Both the position numbers and the translations under genes were made by a program. This document shows, piece by piece, positions 8,507 to 16,774 of a DNA stretch of 64,000 nt (position 1 is its first letter; the number at the start of each line of letters is the position of its first letter). Location: NCBI GenBank assembly GCA_022653075.1, contig JALCSB010000007.1:49075-113074 (forward strand). The letters run 5' to 3'. Origin of the DNA: Intestinimonas sp. Its GTDB lineage: Bacteria; Bacillota; Clostridia; Oscillospirales; Oscillospiraceae. The notes beneath the pieces were generated by a model. It was not told where the DNA came from and made no database searches. It saw nothing but the letters and a program-made list of their open reading frames with translations.

Positions 8507-8827
8507 GAATAGCATTAGGAGCATTTTCCCCATAGGGAAAAAGCAAATTAAACAGCGGCTGGGACAGCACGGATACGAAGCGCGGTAAAAGTCCTATAGC
8601 CGAAAATTAGCATAGAGTAGGTGGGTATGCAAGTATCACATTGTGTTTACGCCAAAGTATCGGAAGAAAATAAATTATTTGGGGATGCGTAAGGATATCG
8701 CCCGTATCAGGTTTCAGCCACCCCCGCCCCTCTTTCATGGGTGGTTTCGTCTAAGTGATCCCCTTTTTTATACCAGCTGGAAAACATACACGTAGAGCGA
8801 TTCAGACGGGACTAAAGGAGCGATAAC
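8507..8827 (+). other. Long untranslated leader of the sigma-54 activator gene
   Basis: About 320 bases with no convincing reading frame. It holds several possible stems, including a GGGAAAA/TTTTCCC hairpin near 8526-8545 and CCACCC...GGGTGG at about 8718-8744 followed by TTTC. I matched it to no known riboswitch class. A good ribosome site (AAAGGAG) lies at its end. Confidence 0.35.
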
Positions 8828-10138
8828 ATGGCAATAAACACATACAATATTCCTGATATCGAAGGGGATGACACCGGTGATGTGGGCATCTGTGTCTTTG
8901 ACGAAAAGGGAAGATTTTTATATACGAACGAGGCCTTTCTACAAATTCGCGGAACGACTCTGGATCACTATCATTCCATCACACCGGAAGATATGTATAA
9001 GAAGAATCTGACCGATAAGTGTATTCTGAATTCCGTCTTTACTTCCAAAACTCCAATCACCGACGTACAGACTGTTTTGCGTGAGGACGGAAAAATATTG
9101 CGTAAACAGCTGGTTACCATTTATCCAATCTTTGATGAAAACGGTAACATTAAAAATGCAATCGCCTATTATCGAGATTTAGCCTCCGTTTCCAAAAACA
9201 GTCGGCAGGAGTTGGGGCAAAAACCTGTCCAGCGCGCAGCACCGCAAAAATCAACGGTAATTGTCAGCCCAAGTATGAAGGCACTCTATGATTCTGCCCA
9301 GAAGGTGGCGGCCATTGATTCTACGATTTTGATTACAGGCGAAACAGGTACCGGTAAGGAAGTACTCGCGCGATATATCCATAACGCCAGTCCCCGCCAA
9401 GAGAAAGAGATGGTGGTGGTGGACTGTACTGCTCTGCCGGATTCCCTGATTGAATCGGAACTGTTTGGGTATGAAAAGGGCAGCTTTACAGGCGCCGCCA
9501 CCGCTAAAGTCGGCCTGATTGAAAGTGCAAACGGAAGCACCTTGTTTCTTGATGAAATTAATTCCCTGCCACTTTCTTTGCAGGGCAAATTATTGCGTAC
9601 CCTTGAGACAAAAACCATTAAGCATTTGGGTGCGCTGAAGGCCAAGCCAGTGGACTTCCGGCTGATTGCCGCCACCAATGTGGACCTGCTTCAGTGCGTA
9701 GCTGACAAAACCTTTCGCTCAGACCTTTATTATCGACTCAATGTAATTCCTTTTCATATCCCGCCCCTACGGAAACATCGGGAAGATATTGTCCCTCTTG
9801 TACGATATTTCAAAGAGTACTTTACGAAAAAATATGGCGTCAATCGTTGCTTTTCACCTAAAGTGTATGAAGAACTCGAGCAAAACAACTGGGTCGGAAA
9901 TGTGCGTGAGCTCAAAAACATGGTGGAACGCCTGGTTGTTATGGGTACCAGCAGCACTATGACAGAGTCTGATTTTCTTCCCCAGCAACCCGCTGAAAAT
10001 GAAGAGATTACGGATGAGCGCGAGCGAATTCGGAAAGCACTCGAGCTGAATCGCGGACATCGGGAAAAAACCGCTCAATATCTTCATATTTCCAGAAGGA
10101 CGCTTCAATATAAGCTGAAAAAATATGGCATTTATTGA
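8828..10138 (+). CDS. Sigma-54-dependent transcriptional activator with PAS sensor domain
   Basis: 436 residues. Residues 15-120 form a PAS-like sensor (GICVFDEKGRFLYTNEAF). Residues 140-370 are the AAA+ domain with Walker A GETGTGKE, the sigma-54 contact loop as GSFTGA (usual form GAFTGA, Ala to Ser) and Walker B LFLDEI. A Fis-type helix-turn-helix closes the protein (KTAQYLHISRRTLQYKL). It is divergent from the acyl-CoA dehydrogenase operon and convergent with the dehydratase activator. The three -24/-12 promoters nearby are its likely targets. The PAS domain presumably senses the pathway acid or CoA ester (inference). Confidence 0.9.
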   Translation: MAINTYNIPDIEGDDTGDVGICVFDEKGRFLYTNEAFLQIRGTTLDHYHSITPEDMYKKNLTDKCILNSVFTSKTPITDVQTVLREDGKILRKQLVTIYPIFDENGNIKNAIAYYRDLASVSKNSRQELGQKPVQRAAPQKSTVIVSPSMKALYDSAQKVAAIDSTILITGETGTGKEVLARYIHNASPRQEKEMVVVDCTALPDSLIESELFGYEKGSFTGAATAKVGLIESANGSTLFLDEINSLPLSLQGKLLRTLETKTIKHLGALKAKPVDFRLIAATNVDLLQCVADKTFRSDLYYRLNVIPFHIPPLRKHREDIVPLVRYFKEYFTKKYGVNRCFSPKVYEELEQNNWVGNVRELKNMVERLVVMGTSSTMTESDFLPQQPAENEEITDERERIRKALELNRGHREKTAQYLHISRRTLQYKLKKYGIY

Positions 10139-10142
10139 AAAT

Positions 10143-10192
10143 AAAACGAGAGAACGCTGCCGCAGAATTTTGCGGCAGCGTTCTCTCGTTTT
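10143..10192. terminator. Bidirectional terminator between convergent genes
   Basis: A 22-base perfect stem, AAAACGAGAGAACGCTGCCGCA with its complement, and a 6-base loop. A/T runs on both sides serve the activator gene on the plus strand and the dehydratase-activator gene on the minus strand. Confidence 0.85.
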
Positions 10193-10271
10193 GGGAGAAA
10201 AAGAGGAAAAGAAAAACGCGTTATTGTTAGCCTGTGACGGTAAATCAAACTTTGGAGCCGTACAGCTCAGG

Positions 10272-11045
10272 TTATATATGTTTCTCGTATGCCAGGATCG
10301 CAGCTCCGTAAGCACCGGCTAGTTGAGCGTCCTCTACGGTGTATACCGGCCGGTTCAATTCCTTTTGGATGGCTCTCACCACCCCGCGGTTCAGCGCTAC
10401 GCCGCCGCTCATCGCAATATCATCCTGAATGTTGAGACGGAGCGCCAAACTGGAAACCCGCTTGGCTACGGAGCGATGGATCCCAGCCACAATATCCCCA
10501 GCTGAGTGTCCTGCCGCCAGTTGAGAAATGACTTCCGACTCAGCAAAAACCGTACACACGCTGCTGATGCTTACCTCGTGCTCCGCACGCTCTGAAAGGG
10601 TGCTTAAGTCCTTTACCTCAACGTTAAGCACACGCGCCATTACGTCCAGGAAACGTCCCGTTCCGGCCGCGCACTTATCATTCATTACAAAGTCGATAAG
10701 CCCACCCGTCTCATTGATGCTCAACACTTTGGCATCCTGTCCCCCAATATCAATAATTGTACGTGAGGACGGCATCAAAAAGTGCATGCCTCGGCCGTGG
10801 CAACTTACTTCGCTGATTTGGGCATCCGCCTCCGGAAAGGTGAGCCGGCCGTAGCCGGTAGCCACCAGAAAATCCACCTGGCTTCGGGAAAGTCCGGCCT
10901 TTGCCAGTATTTCTTTATAGACCCGTGCAGGCCCTTCTGTTCCGGTTCCAAGCGGGATCAGCAGTTTAGATAGTGTCTTATTGCCGTCCTGCAGAATCAC
11001 TGCTTTGGAAGTAGTGGATCCAACGTCCACGCCCATTGTAATCAT
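10272..11045 (-). CDS. 2-hydroxyacyl-CoA dehydratase activator ATPase (HgdC/FldI family)
   Basis: 257 residues of the ASKHA-fold BadF/BcrA family. ATP-binding motifs are GVDVGSTTSKAVI at the N-terminus and IDIGGQDAK. The [4Fe-4S] cluster that bridges the homodimer is ligated by the Cys of VMNDKCAAGTGRFLD and the Cys of ISSVCTVFAESEV. It couples ATP hydrolysis to low-potential electron injection into the HgdAB-type dehydratase encoded at 1963-4367. It has its own sigma-54 promoter at 11199, so activator and dehydratase are controlled together although in separate transcripts. GGGAGA precedes the ATG. Confidence 0.93.
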   Translation of the reverse strand: MITMGVDVGSTTSKAVILQDGNKTLSKLLIPLGTGTEGPARVYKEILAKAGLSRSQVDFLVATGYGRLTFPEADAQISEVSCHGRGMHFLMPSSRTIIDIGGQDAKVLSINETGGLIDFVMNDKCAAGTGRFLDVMARVLNVEVKDLSTLSERAEHEVSISSVCTVFAESEVISQLAAGHSAGDIVAGIHRSVAKRVSSLALRLNIQDDIAMSGGVALNRGVVRAIQKELNRPVYTVEDAQLAGAYGAAILAYEKHI

Positions 11046-11198
11046 ATCACTGTCTCCCTGTATAAATTGGATTCACGCCCGAATCTGTTTTCTGCCCGCT
11101 GCTCCCGGAGGGCGCGTATGGTCAAAAGGAAAAGATCTGAAAAATCCAGTTCCTCATGCGTTTGGAGTTTCGCGGCTTTTACCGCTGCCTTTAAGTTA

Positions 11199-11214
11199 AG
11201 CAAAAAAAATGCCA
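11199..11214 (-). promoter_or_regulatory. Sigma-54 promoter of the dehydratase-activator gene
   Basis: On the minus strand: TGGCA, eight T residues, GCT, with the GG-10-GC spacing required by sigma-54. It lies about 155 bases before the ATG at 11045. Confidence 0.75.
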
Positions 11215-11319
11215 ACCTCTAAAAAATAAGAGATTGACCGAAATTTAAATATTTTTATATCACTCTTAGGGCAAATACGTTTCTTTGAAAACGTTTTTAA
11301 CCCCTGTAACTAGATTTCA

Positions 11320-11390
11320 ATGTGCAATACCTGCACGTTTTGCACATTTCCATACGTTCGTGCACACTCAATTGATCCCCGCTTGCACAA
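11320..11390. promoter_or_regulatory. Cluster of TGTGCA/TGCACA activator half-sites between two sigma-54 promoters
   Basis: ATGTGCA (11320), TGCAC (11332), TGCACAT (11341), GTGCACAC (11360) and TTGCACAA (11383) lie between the divergent -24/-12 promoters at 11199 and 11506. They match the palindromes upstream of the third promoter at 8198. One enhancer cluster could serve both directions. Confidence 0.6.
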
Positions 11391-11505
11391 AGAAAACCGG
11401 TTTGCATAGAAAATTCCCTTTTGCCCTATTAAACCATACAACAAAGTCTCGTACTTTTCCCGTAAAATTTTTTAAAGTGTAGAAGAAACCGTGTTATTCA
11501 AATTC

Positions 11506-11521
11506 TGGTATGCAATTTGCT
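11506..11521 (+). promoter_or_regulatory. Sigma-54 promoter of the permease/acyl-CoA ligase transcript
   Basis: TGGTATGCAATTTGCT has GG and GC separated by 10 bases and the TTTGCT form of the -12 box. Transcription would begin near 11533, about 70 bases before the permease ATG. Confidence 0.75.
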
Positions 11522-11603
11522 GAAAATATCAATTGGATATACGTAACAGGAATTTTACAATGATCCACAATGAAAAAGCACGATATCAGAAAGAAGATGC
11601 TGA

Positions 11604-12521
11604 ATGGAATACGTTAAAAGTCTGCTCTTTTTGGAAAGTAAAATGTTACTGATGATTTTGGCTGGTATCCTTGCCACAAAAGTTAAAATTATTACACAGG
11701 AAGGGCAAAAATGCCTTACCGACCTTGTGATTGATATTATTTTCCCCTGTTATATCATCGCCTGCTTTCTCAAAAACACAGAAATGAATTTTACCGGAGA
11801 ATTTTTACAGATCACTTTACTATCTATCGCCATGCAGCTGCTTACCATCTTATTGAGCCGTGTACTATACCGCCGTATCGCAAAAGCGCAGCGTACGATA
11901 CTGCAGTATGCAACCATTGTTTCGAATTCTGGATTTCTTGGATTTCCTTTGGTGGGCAGCGTTTTTGGCGCTACCGGTATGCTCTATGCTTCGATTTTTC
12001 TTATTTTCCAACGGATCAATAACTTTTCAGTTGGAATTTCCTATTTTACTTACAGTGATAAAAAAAGCATTGTCAAAAAGGTCCTGCTGCATCCGTGTAT
12101 TCTCTCTACCATCATTGGCGTTATTATTATGCTGCTGCATATTCAAATTCCAGAACTTCTTGGTGAAACAATCAACACAATCGGCGCCTGTTCCACACCC
12201 TTATCCATGATCTTAATCGGTGTGGTGCTGTCGGACGTACGTATTCGCTCCCTGTATGATAAACTGATTGGCTATTATTCGCTGATTCGGCTTGTGGCAA
12301 TACCCGGCGTGGTATTTGTGCTGTGCTTGATCTTTAAGATTTCGCCCCTGGTTTCCGGCGTGGCTGTGCTGCTTTCCGGTATGCCGGCTGGTACACTTTC
12401 CGCCATGTTGGGTTCTAAATACGGTGCGGATGCGGTGTTTGCGGGGCGGCTTATTGTTTTCACTACTGCGGTTTCTCTTGCAACGATTCCTTTATGGTGT
12501 ATCCTGACTGCACTTATTTAA
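11604..12521 (+). CDS. AEC (auxin efflux carrier) family permease
   Basis: 305 residues with about ten hydrophobic spans. Family features are the early GILATKVKIITQEG loop after helix 1, the conserved SNSGFLGFPLVGSVFG in the first half and the C-terminal AVLLSGMPAGTLSAMLGSKYGAD. Members of this family carry malonate, malate and other small organic acids. Position between a sigma-54 promoter and an acyl-CoA ligase suggests import or export of the pathway acid or its product. AGAAAGAAG precedes the ATG by seven bases. Confidence 0.85.
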   Translation: MEYVKSLLFLESKMLLMILAGILATKVKIITQEGQKCLTDLVIDIIFPCYIIACFLKNTEMNFTGEFLQITLLSIAMQLLTILLSRVLYRRIAKAQRTILQYATIVSNSGFLGFPLVGSVFGATGMLYASIFLIFQRINNFSVGISYFTYSDKKSIVKKVLLHPCILSTIIGVIIMLLHIQIPELLGETINTIGACSTPLSMILIGVVLSDVRIRSLYDKLIGYYSLIRLVAIPGVVFVLCLIFKISPLVSGVAVLLSGMPAGTLSAMLGSKYGADAVFAGRLIVFTTAVSLATIPLWCILTALI

Positions 12522-12553
12522 ATGGAGTTTAACAGAAAAGGAGCTAACATCTC

Positions 12554-14131
12554 ATGGACGAATTCTCTTTGCTGCGCAGCTTTTTCTTTACAAGAATGAA
12601 ACGTCACCCCAATGCCGAGGCGGTATACGATTATCAGACCGGGATGCGCTATTCTTACGTCCAGCTACAACAGCGTGCTTGGCGTCTATCGCGTTTTTTA
12701 AAACGCAAGGGTCTTGCTAAAGGCGACCGAATGGGCATTTTTTCGCGTAACGATATGGTCTATATTGATGCTTATTATGCTTTTCCATACACAGGCATCA
12801 TCATTACAAGTTATAACGTACATATTAGCAGCAGCGAATTGGCATTTCTTTTAACGCGAGAAAAGCCCCGTATTCTCTTTTATGACCCGGACTTTGAAGA
12901 TCGAACGGTTGAGATTCAAAAAATACTCCCGGATTGCATTTTGGTAAAGCTTAGTTCGCAGGATACCAGCGGACGGGATTCCTACGGGGACGTTATGAGT
13001 GCCCCACTCCCCGATGAACCCACGCTGTTAAAAATCGGGATGGAAGATACGCTGCAGCTGCTTCACACCGGCGGTACCACCGGACTGCCGAAAGCGGCCA
13101 AAATTCCATGCCGGCAAATTTACTTTAATGCCGTTGGCCAACAGAATGCTTGGGATCTGCGAAGTACCGACAGCACGATTGCCTATTTGCCGATGTTCCA
13201 TACTGGTACTTGGAATACGCTGGTAACTCCTATGCTCTATTCGGGTGGCCGGGTCATCCTGCTGCGGCGTTTTGATCCGGATACCGTGCTGGATATGATT
13301 CAAACAGAACATGTTTCTATTCTCTGGGGCGTACCCACTGTTTATCGGCGTCTGATGGAGCACTCCCGTTTTGAAACGGCTGACTTTAAGAGTATCCGCT
13401 GCTGCCGCTGTGGGGCGGCGCCTCCGGCCCTGGATATGATGGAGAAATACTGGGAAAAGGGAATTTATTTTTGCAATGGCTACGGCATGACGGAGACCAG
13501 TCCCGGCAATCTCTCCATGCCGGCGGCTACTTTATCGATCACGCAGCTCACGCAAAAGCGTACATCCTGTGGCATGCTGATGCCCTACAACGAAGCCCGC
13601 ATTGTGGATGACCAGGATCGTTCGTTACCGCCCGGCAAAAAGGGCGAGTTGCTGTTTCGTGGAAATCTGCTTTTTAGCGGATATTGGGAGGATCCCGAGG
13701 AAACAGAAAAGGCTATCAGAAACGGCTGGTTTCACACTGGAGATATGGCCATGAAAGACGAAGATGGTTTTTATTACATTGTGGGCCGAAAAAAGAATAT
13801 GTACATTACCTCTGGTGAAAATATCTTCCCCCAGGATGTAGAGGAGGCCTTGTTCCGTAACCCTAACGTGATGGATGTTGCCGTTTTGGGTATGCCAGAC
13901 AAAATCTGCGGTGAAGTTGGAAAAGCCGTGGTTGTAATCCGTCCGGGAGAAGTTCTCACCGAGGAAGAACTGCGTCTTTTTGCTCAAAAAGAGCTTCCCG
14001 CTATCCAGCGTCCAGTTTACTACACTTTTGTTAAAGCTCTGCCCCGTACTGCGGTCGGAAAACTGGACATGAAAGAACTGAAACGCTTGTATGGCAGTAT
14101 TTCCGGCTTTCAGGACGGCTGGAATTCCTGA
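12554..14131 (+). CDS. AMP-dependent acyl-CoA synthetase/ligase
   Basis: 525 residues of the ANL superfamily. The phosphate-binding loop LLHTGGTTGLPKAAK is at about residues 174-188. NGYGMTETSPGN is the adenylate-binding motif. FHTGDMAMKDEDGFYYIVGRKKNMYITSGENIFPQDVEE spans the hinge, and LPRTAVGKLDM carries the catalytic Lys near the C-terminus. It makes an acyl-CoA from a carboxylic acid, ATP and CoA, probably priming the pathway before the CoA-transferase cycle can run. It follows the permease by 32 bases, with AAAGGAG upstream. Confidence 0.9.
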   Translation: MDEFSLLRSFFFTRMKRHPNAEAVYDYQTGMRYSYVQLQQRAWRLSRFLKRKGLAKGDRMGIFSRNDMVYIDAYYAFPYTGIIITSYNVHISSSELAFLLTREKPRILFYDPDFEDRTVEIQKILPDCILVKLSSQDTSGRDSYGDVMSAPLPDEPTLLKIGMEDTLQLLHTGGTTGLPKAAKIPCRQIYFNAVGQQNAWDLRSTDSTIAYLPMFHTGTWNTLVTPMLYSGGRVILLRRFDPDTVLDMIQTEHVSILWGVPTVYRRLMEHSRFETADFKSIRCCRCGAAPPALDMMEKYWEKGIYFCNGYGMTETSPGNLSMPAATLSITQLTQKRTSCGMLMPYNEARIVDDQDRSLPPGKKGELLFRGNLLFSGYWEDPEETEKAIRNGWFHTGDMAMKDEDGFYYIVGRKKNMYITSGENIFPQDVEEALFRNPNVMDVAVLGMPDKICGEVGKAVVVIRPGEVLTEEELRLFAQKELPAIQRPVYYTFVKALPRTAVGKLDMKELKRLYGSISGFQDGWNS

Positions 14132-14167
14132 TGCTGACTTAGCGGTGTATCATCCCTTTCCCTGCAC

Positions 14168-14236
14168 AATATTTCCCGCTGCTGCCATGGCAGAAGTTAC
14201 CGTGATGGTGCCGCCGTAACAGCGGTAATATTTTTT
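14168..14236 (+). terminator. Terminator after the acyl-CoA ligase gene
   Basis: AATATT..CCGCTG pairs with CAGCGGTAATATT across a 38-base loop and is followed by T6. The T-run overlaps the stop of the convergent small membrane-protein gene. Confidence 0.5.
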
Positions 14237-14549
14237 ACTCCGCCACAGCAGGGTCCTCCCGTTCCCGGTCCAGCTTGATATTTCGAAAATAGAGCGCAAT
14301 GTCAATCGTAATTTCAACAAGATTCATGACATAGAAGAACCAGCCGACATAGAACAAAGTATCCAATCCGCTCCCGGAGGAAAACTGGAGAACCTTCCGA
14401 ACGATTCCAAAGACATAGCCAATCCATACAAACACCTCAAAAAACAAACTCTTTCCCTTGGCTGTTCGCGATGTATAAGACCGGTAAATCGAGATCGGCC
14501 AGGATATGCCGAAACATAATATCATTAGAGCTTCTAATAAATTTGTCAT
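14235..14549 (-). CDS. Small PQ-loop-like membrane protein, function unknown
   Basis: 104 residues from the ATG at 14549, which has GGAGG five bases upstream. Three hydrophobic segments are visible (about 3-22, 38-55 and 68-92). The first span and loop, CFGISWPISIYRSYTSRTAKGKS, recall PQ-loop/SemiSWEET half-transporters, which have three helices and a Pro in the first. A charged tail ends the protein. I cannot assign a substrate. It is separated from the thioesterase cluster by 249 bases and a terminator, so it is probably its own unit. Confidence 0.6.
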   Translation of the reverse strand: MTNLLEALMILCFGISWPISIYRSYTSRTAKGKSLFFEVFVWIGYVFGIVRKVLQFSSGSGLDTLFYVGWFFYVMNLVEITIDIALYFRNIKLDREREDPAVAE

Positions 14550-14704
14550 TGATTCCTCCACTCCTTTTGGTCCATCTATAAGGGAATCATATACTTAAAT
14601 AATCGGTACGTAAAGTAAAATCATGGTACAAATCGTAGAAAAATGATCTTTTTTCTTAAACGAGCGCCCGACTGCGGCCAGAATCTATTTGATATATGAA
14701 AAAC

Positions 14705-14747
14705 AGCACAGCCCTTCTCCGCTTCATCTACGGGGAAGGGCTGTGCT
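14705..14747 (-). terminator. Terminator of the luxCE-type operon
   Basis: AGCACAGCCCTTC pairs perfectly with GAAGGGCTGTGCT around a 17-base loop. It lies 50 bases beyond the thioesterase stop. The minus-strand run after the stem is not a strong T-tract. Confidence 0.6.
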
Positions 14748-14797
14748 CCTCTTATTTTACTTAAATTTAAAGCCAACAAGTGCCTGCCTACCGCAGC

Positions 14798-15547
14798 CTA
14801 TTCTTCCGCAAACGTCAGCATGGCGTCAAATCGGCGCGTCCCATCCGCGCCCAGGCCTCGAAAGCGGAATACGTCCTTCTGCTCACCGGCACTTCTCAAA
14901 AGAGTAAGCTGATCACCCGTCTGACTTTCGCCGCGGTAGTCGATCTGCAACGCGGTGGGAAACCGCGCCCCATCCCAGAGCTCCATCGGCACATAGTCAC
15001 AGATCAAATCGGCATACCGTGCGTTGTTAAAGTGTCCGTTGCGGTCGGTCTGGCTATACGGAACGGAAAAATTGCCGGCCATCGTCATTTCTTCCGGCGC
15101 AGGGAGGGGACGAAGAGGCGCGGAACGGCACAAGCTACCGCCGGTATGTGCGCTCAGTTCCGGCACCTCTCCCAGATTAATGAGGTGCCGGGTACTCAAA
15201 TCCGCCAGGCCCCACAGGGCCATTGCCTCCCCAATCTTCGTTCCGCTGCGCAGAATATCGAAATCGCGGCAGAGCACCATGCCCTTGGGCGGGCGGTGCC
15301 AGGTACGCAGGGTAATCTCCTCCCTCCAATGGATGGGCAGGGTCAGCAGATACCGCACCCGCGCCAGCATCCAGAAGGCGCCATACCGTTTGGAAAGCAC
15401 GTCCGGTGTCAGGCCCAGCTTTTCCGGCGCCTCCAACGCACACTCCTGGAAAAATTCCAGCAGCGCGGAAGGCCGGCAGCAGCCGTGGGAGTTTGCATCT
15501 CTCCATCGAATAGGCCAAGTCGACTCATAGAAACAGGGATTGGGCAT
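14798..15547 (-). CDS. Acyl-ACP thioesterase (FatA/FatB-type)
   Basis: 249 residues with two hotdog domains. The N-terminal one contains IRWRDANSHGCCRPSALLEFFQECA, FWMLARVRYLL and ITLRTWHRPPKGMVLCRDFDI. The second contains YSQTDRNGHFNNARYADLICD, with the Asp/Asn/His set used in catalysis by plant and bacterial Fat enzymes. It frees a fatty acid from an acyl carrier protein. It is the last gene of a run that also encodes an ACP, an acyl-activating enzyme, and LuxE- and LuxC-like proteins, so it may supply or edit the acyl group. AAAGGATGG precedes the ATG. Confidence 0.85.
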   Translation of the reverse strand: MPNPCFYESTWPIRWRDANSHGCCRPSALLEFFQECALEAPEKLGLTPDVLSKRYGAFWMLARVRYLLTLPIHWREEITLRTWHRPPKGMVLCRDFDILRSGTKIGEAMALWGLADLSTRHLINLGEVPELSAHTGGSLCRSAPLRPLPAPEEMTMAGNFSVPYSQTDRNGHFNNARYADLICDYVPMELWDGARFPTALQIDYRGESQTGDQLTLLRSAGEQKDVFRFRGLGADGTRRFDAMLTFAEE

Positions 15548-15568
15548 GGGGAACCATCCTTTCGCTAC

Positions 15569-16774
15569 TCAAAGGGTCATGGGAATCAGACGGCTCATCA
15601 TGCCAATGAGGTCATATCCATCCCACGTTAGGGAAAAATCAGAGGCATGGCCAAAAGCCACAACACGGTCGATACCCGCCGGGCGGTACCGGGTAAGAAA
15701 ATCCATCCAGCGCTCAGGTACCACACCAAAGGACGTGACCGTCTGGCAGCCGGATCCCAACGCCGGAAGCAAATCATCCAGACTGCCCGTCTTTTCCAGG
15801 AAAAAACCGCCGCCGGGACATCTGCGCAGCAATTCCGGCGTCAGCGTTTCCACTTCACAGCGCACCGCCCGGTTATCCATACCACACAGCCGCAGTCCGC
15901 CGGGCTGCTCTGCCGCCAGCAGCAGGGCACGCTCCCACTTTCGCACGGCGGTGACCGCCGCCATGGGATAACGCGCCCCTGCCAGTGCAGAAACCCGGGG
16001 CCAGAAATCGGCCTGGGCCTCCTCCACCGCATCGCCCAGCCACAGTACGGCACGGGGAGCGGTACAGGCCAGTTGGTCGCTCCAGTAAGCGTCCCCGAAA
16101 AACTGTTCCGCCAGTTCCGCCTGTCGGTCCGAAGCCAGCCAGGCGCCAGAATCTATCACCGACAGGGAATACCGATCTGCAAAAGTCAGCTCCACCGCCC
16201 TAGGCGGGATAGGCAGACGGCGGAGGAGGCGGATCGTCTCGTCGCCCCCCCAGATCACCCGCACGGCACAGCAGGATGACAGCTCCGCCACAAGCGGACT
16301 GTCATGATCGCACCGAAAACAGACGGCATAAGGGCGCAGGTTCAAAAATTCCCCCCGCAAAAGGGTATCCAGTGTCCGGCAGAACAACTGACACTGCGGC
16401 GTATCCGCAGAGGGCAGGCGCACGGCGCAAGGGTTCCCTGCCAGCAGACCCGCCGCCAAGGAAAACGCAAAATTAAGCGCCACGTTTCCGGGTGTAATTT
16501 GAAAGGTAAAGCCCCGTCCCAGCCGCACGCCCTCCGTCTGCCGCTCCGCCTTCAGCCGTTCCAGCCGCCCACGGCGGCACCAAAACGCAAAGGTCATCAG
16601 ATCAGGATAGCGTTCCTCCTCCGCGAGGGTCCGGATAGCATGGGACAGGGCATCCAGCAGATCCAGCACCGGTTCAGAAAAGGCGGGCAGACCCGGCGCA
16701 TGGCAGGTATCGGAAAGAATTCCGCCATCTCCCGTCAAAAAAGTCACATTATTCAAACTGAGCGCCGTACACAT
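15569..16774 (-). CDS. LuxC-like acyl-CoA/acyl-protein reductase
   Basis: 401 residues of the LuxC family, a branch of the aldehyde dehydrogenase fold. GRGFTFQITPGNVALNFAFSLAAGLLAGN and the following AVRLPSADT are the nucleotide-binding region. SDQLACTAPRAVLW contains the Cys that carries the acyl thioester in LuxC. The family reduces an activated fatty acid to the fatty aldehyde with NADPH. The ATG overlaps the LuxE-like gene by 26 bases, as expected for two partners of one complex. No luciferase (luxAB) genes are present, so light production is not implied. The natural product is unknown. Confidence 0.82.
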   Translation of the reverse strand: MCTALSLNNVTFLTGDGGILSDTCHAPGLPAFSEPVLDLLDALSHAIRTLAEEERYPDLMTFAFWCRRGRLERLKAERQTEGVRLGRGFTFQITPGNVALNFAFSLAAGLLAGNPCAVRLPSADTPQCQLFCRTLDTLLRGEFLNLRPYAVCFRCDHDSPLVAELSSCCAVRVIWGGDETIRLLRRLPIPPRAVELTFADRYSLSVIDSGAWLASDRQAELAEQFFGDAYWSDQLACTAPRAVLWLGDAVEEAQADFWPRVSALAGARYPMAAVTAVRKWERALLLAAEQPGGLRLCGMDNRAVRCEVETLTPELLRRCPGGGFFLEKTGSLDDLLPALGSGCQTVTSFGVVPERWMDFLTRYRPAGIDRVVAFGHASDFSLTWDGYDLIGMMSRLIPMTL

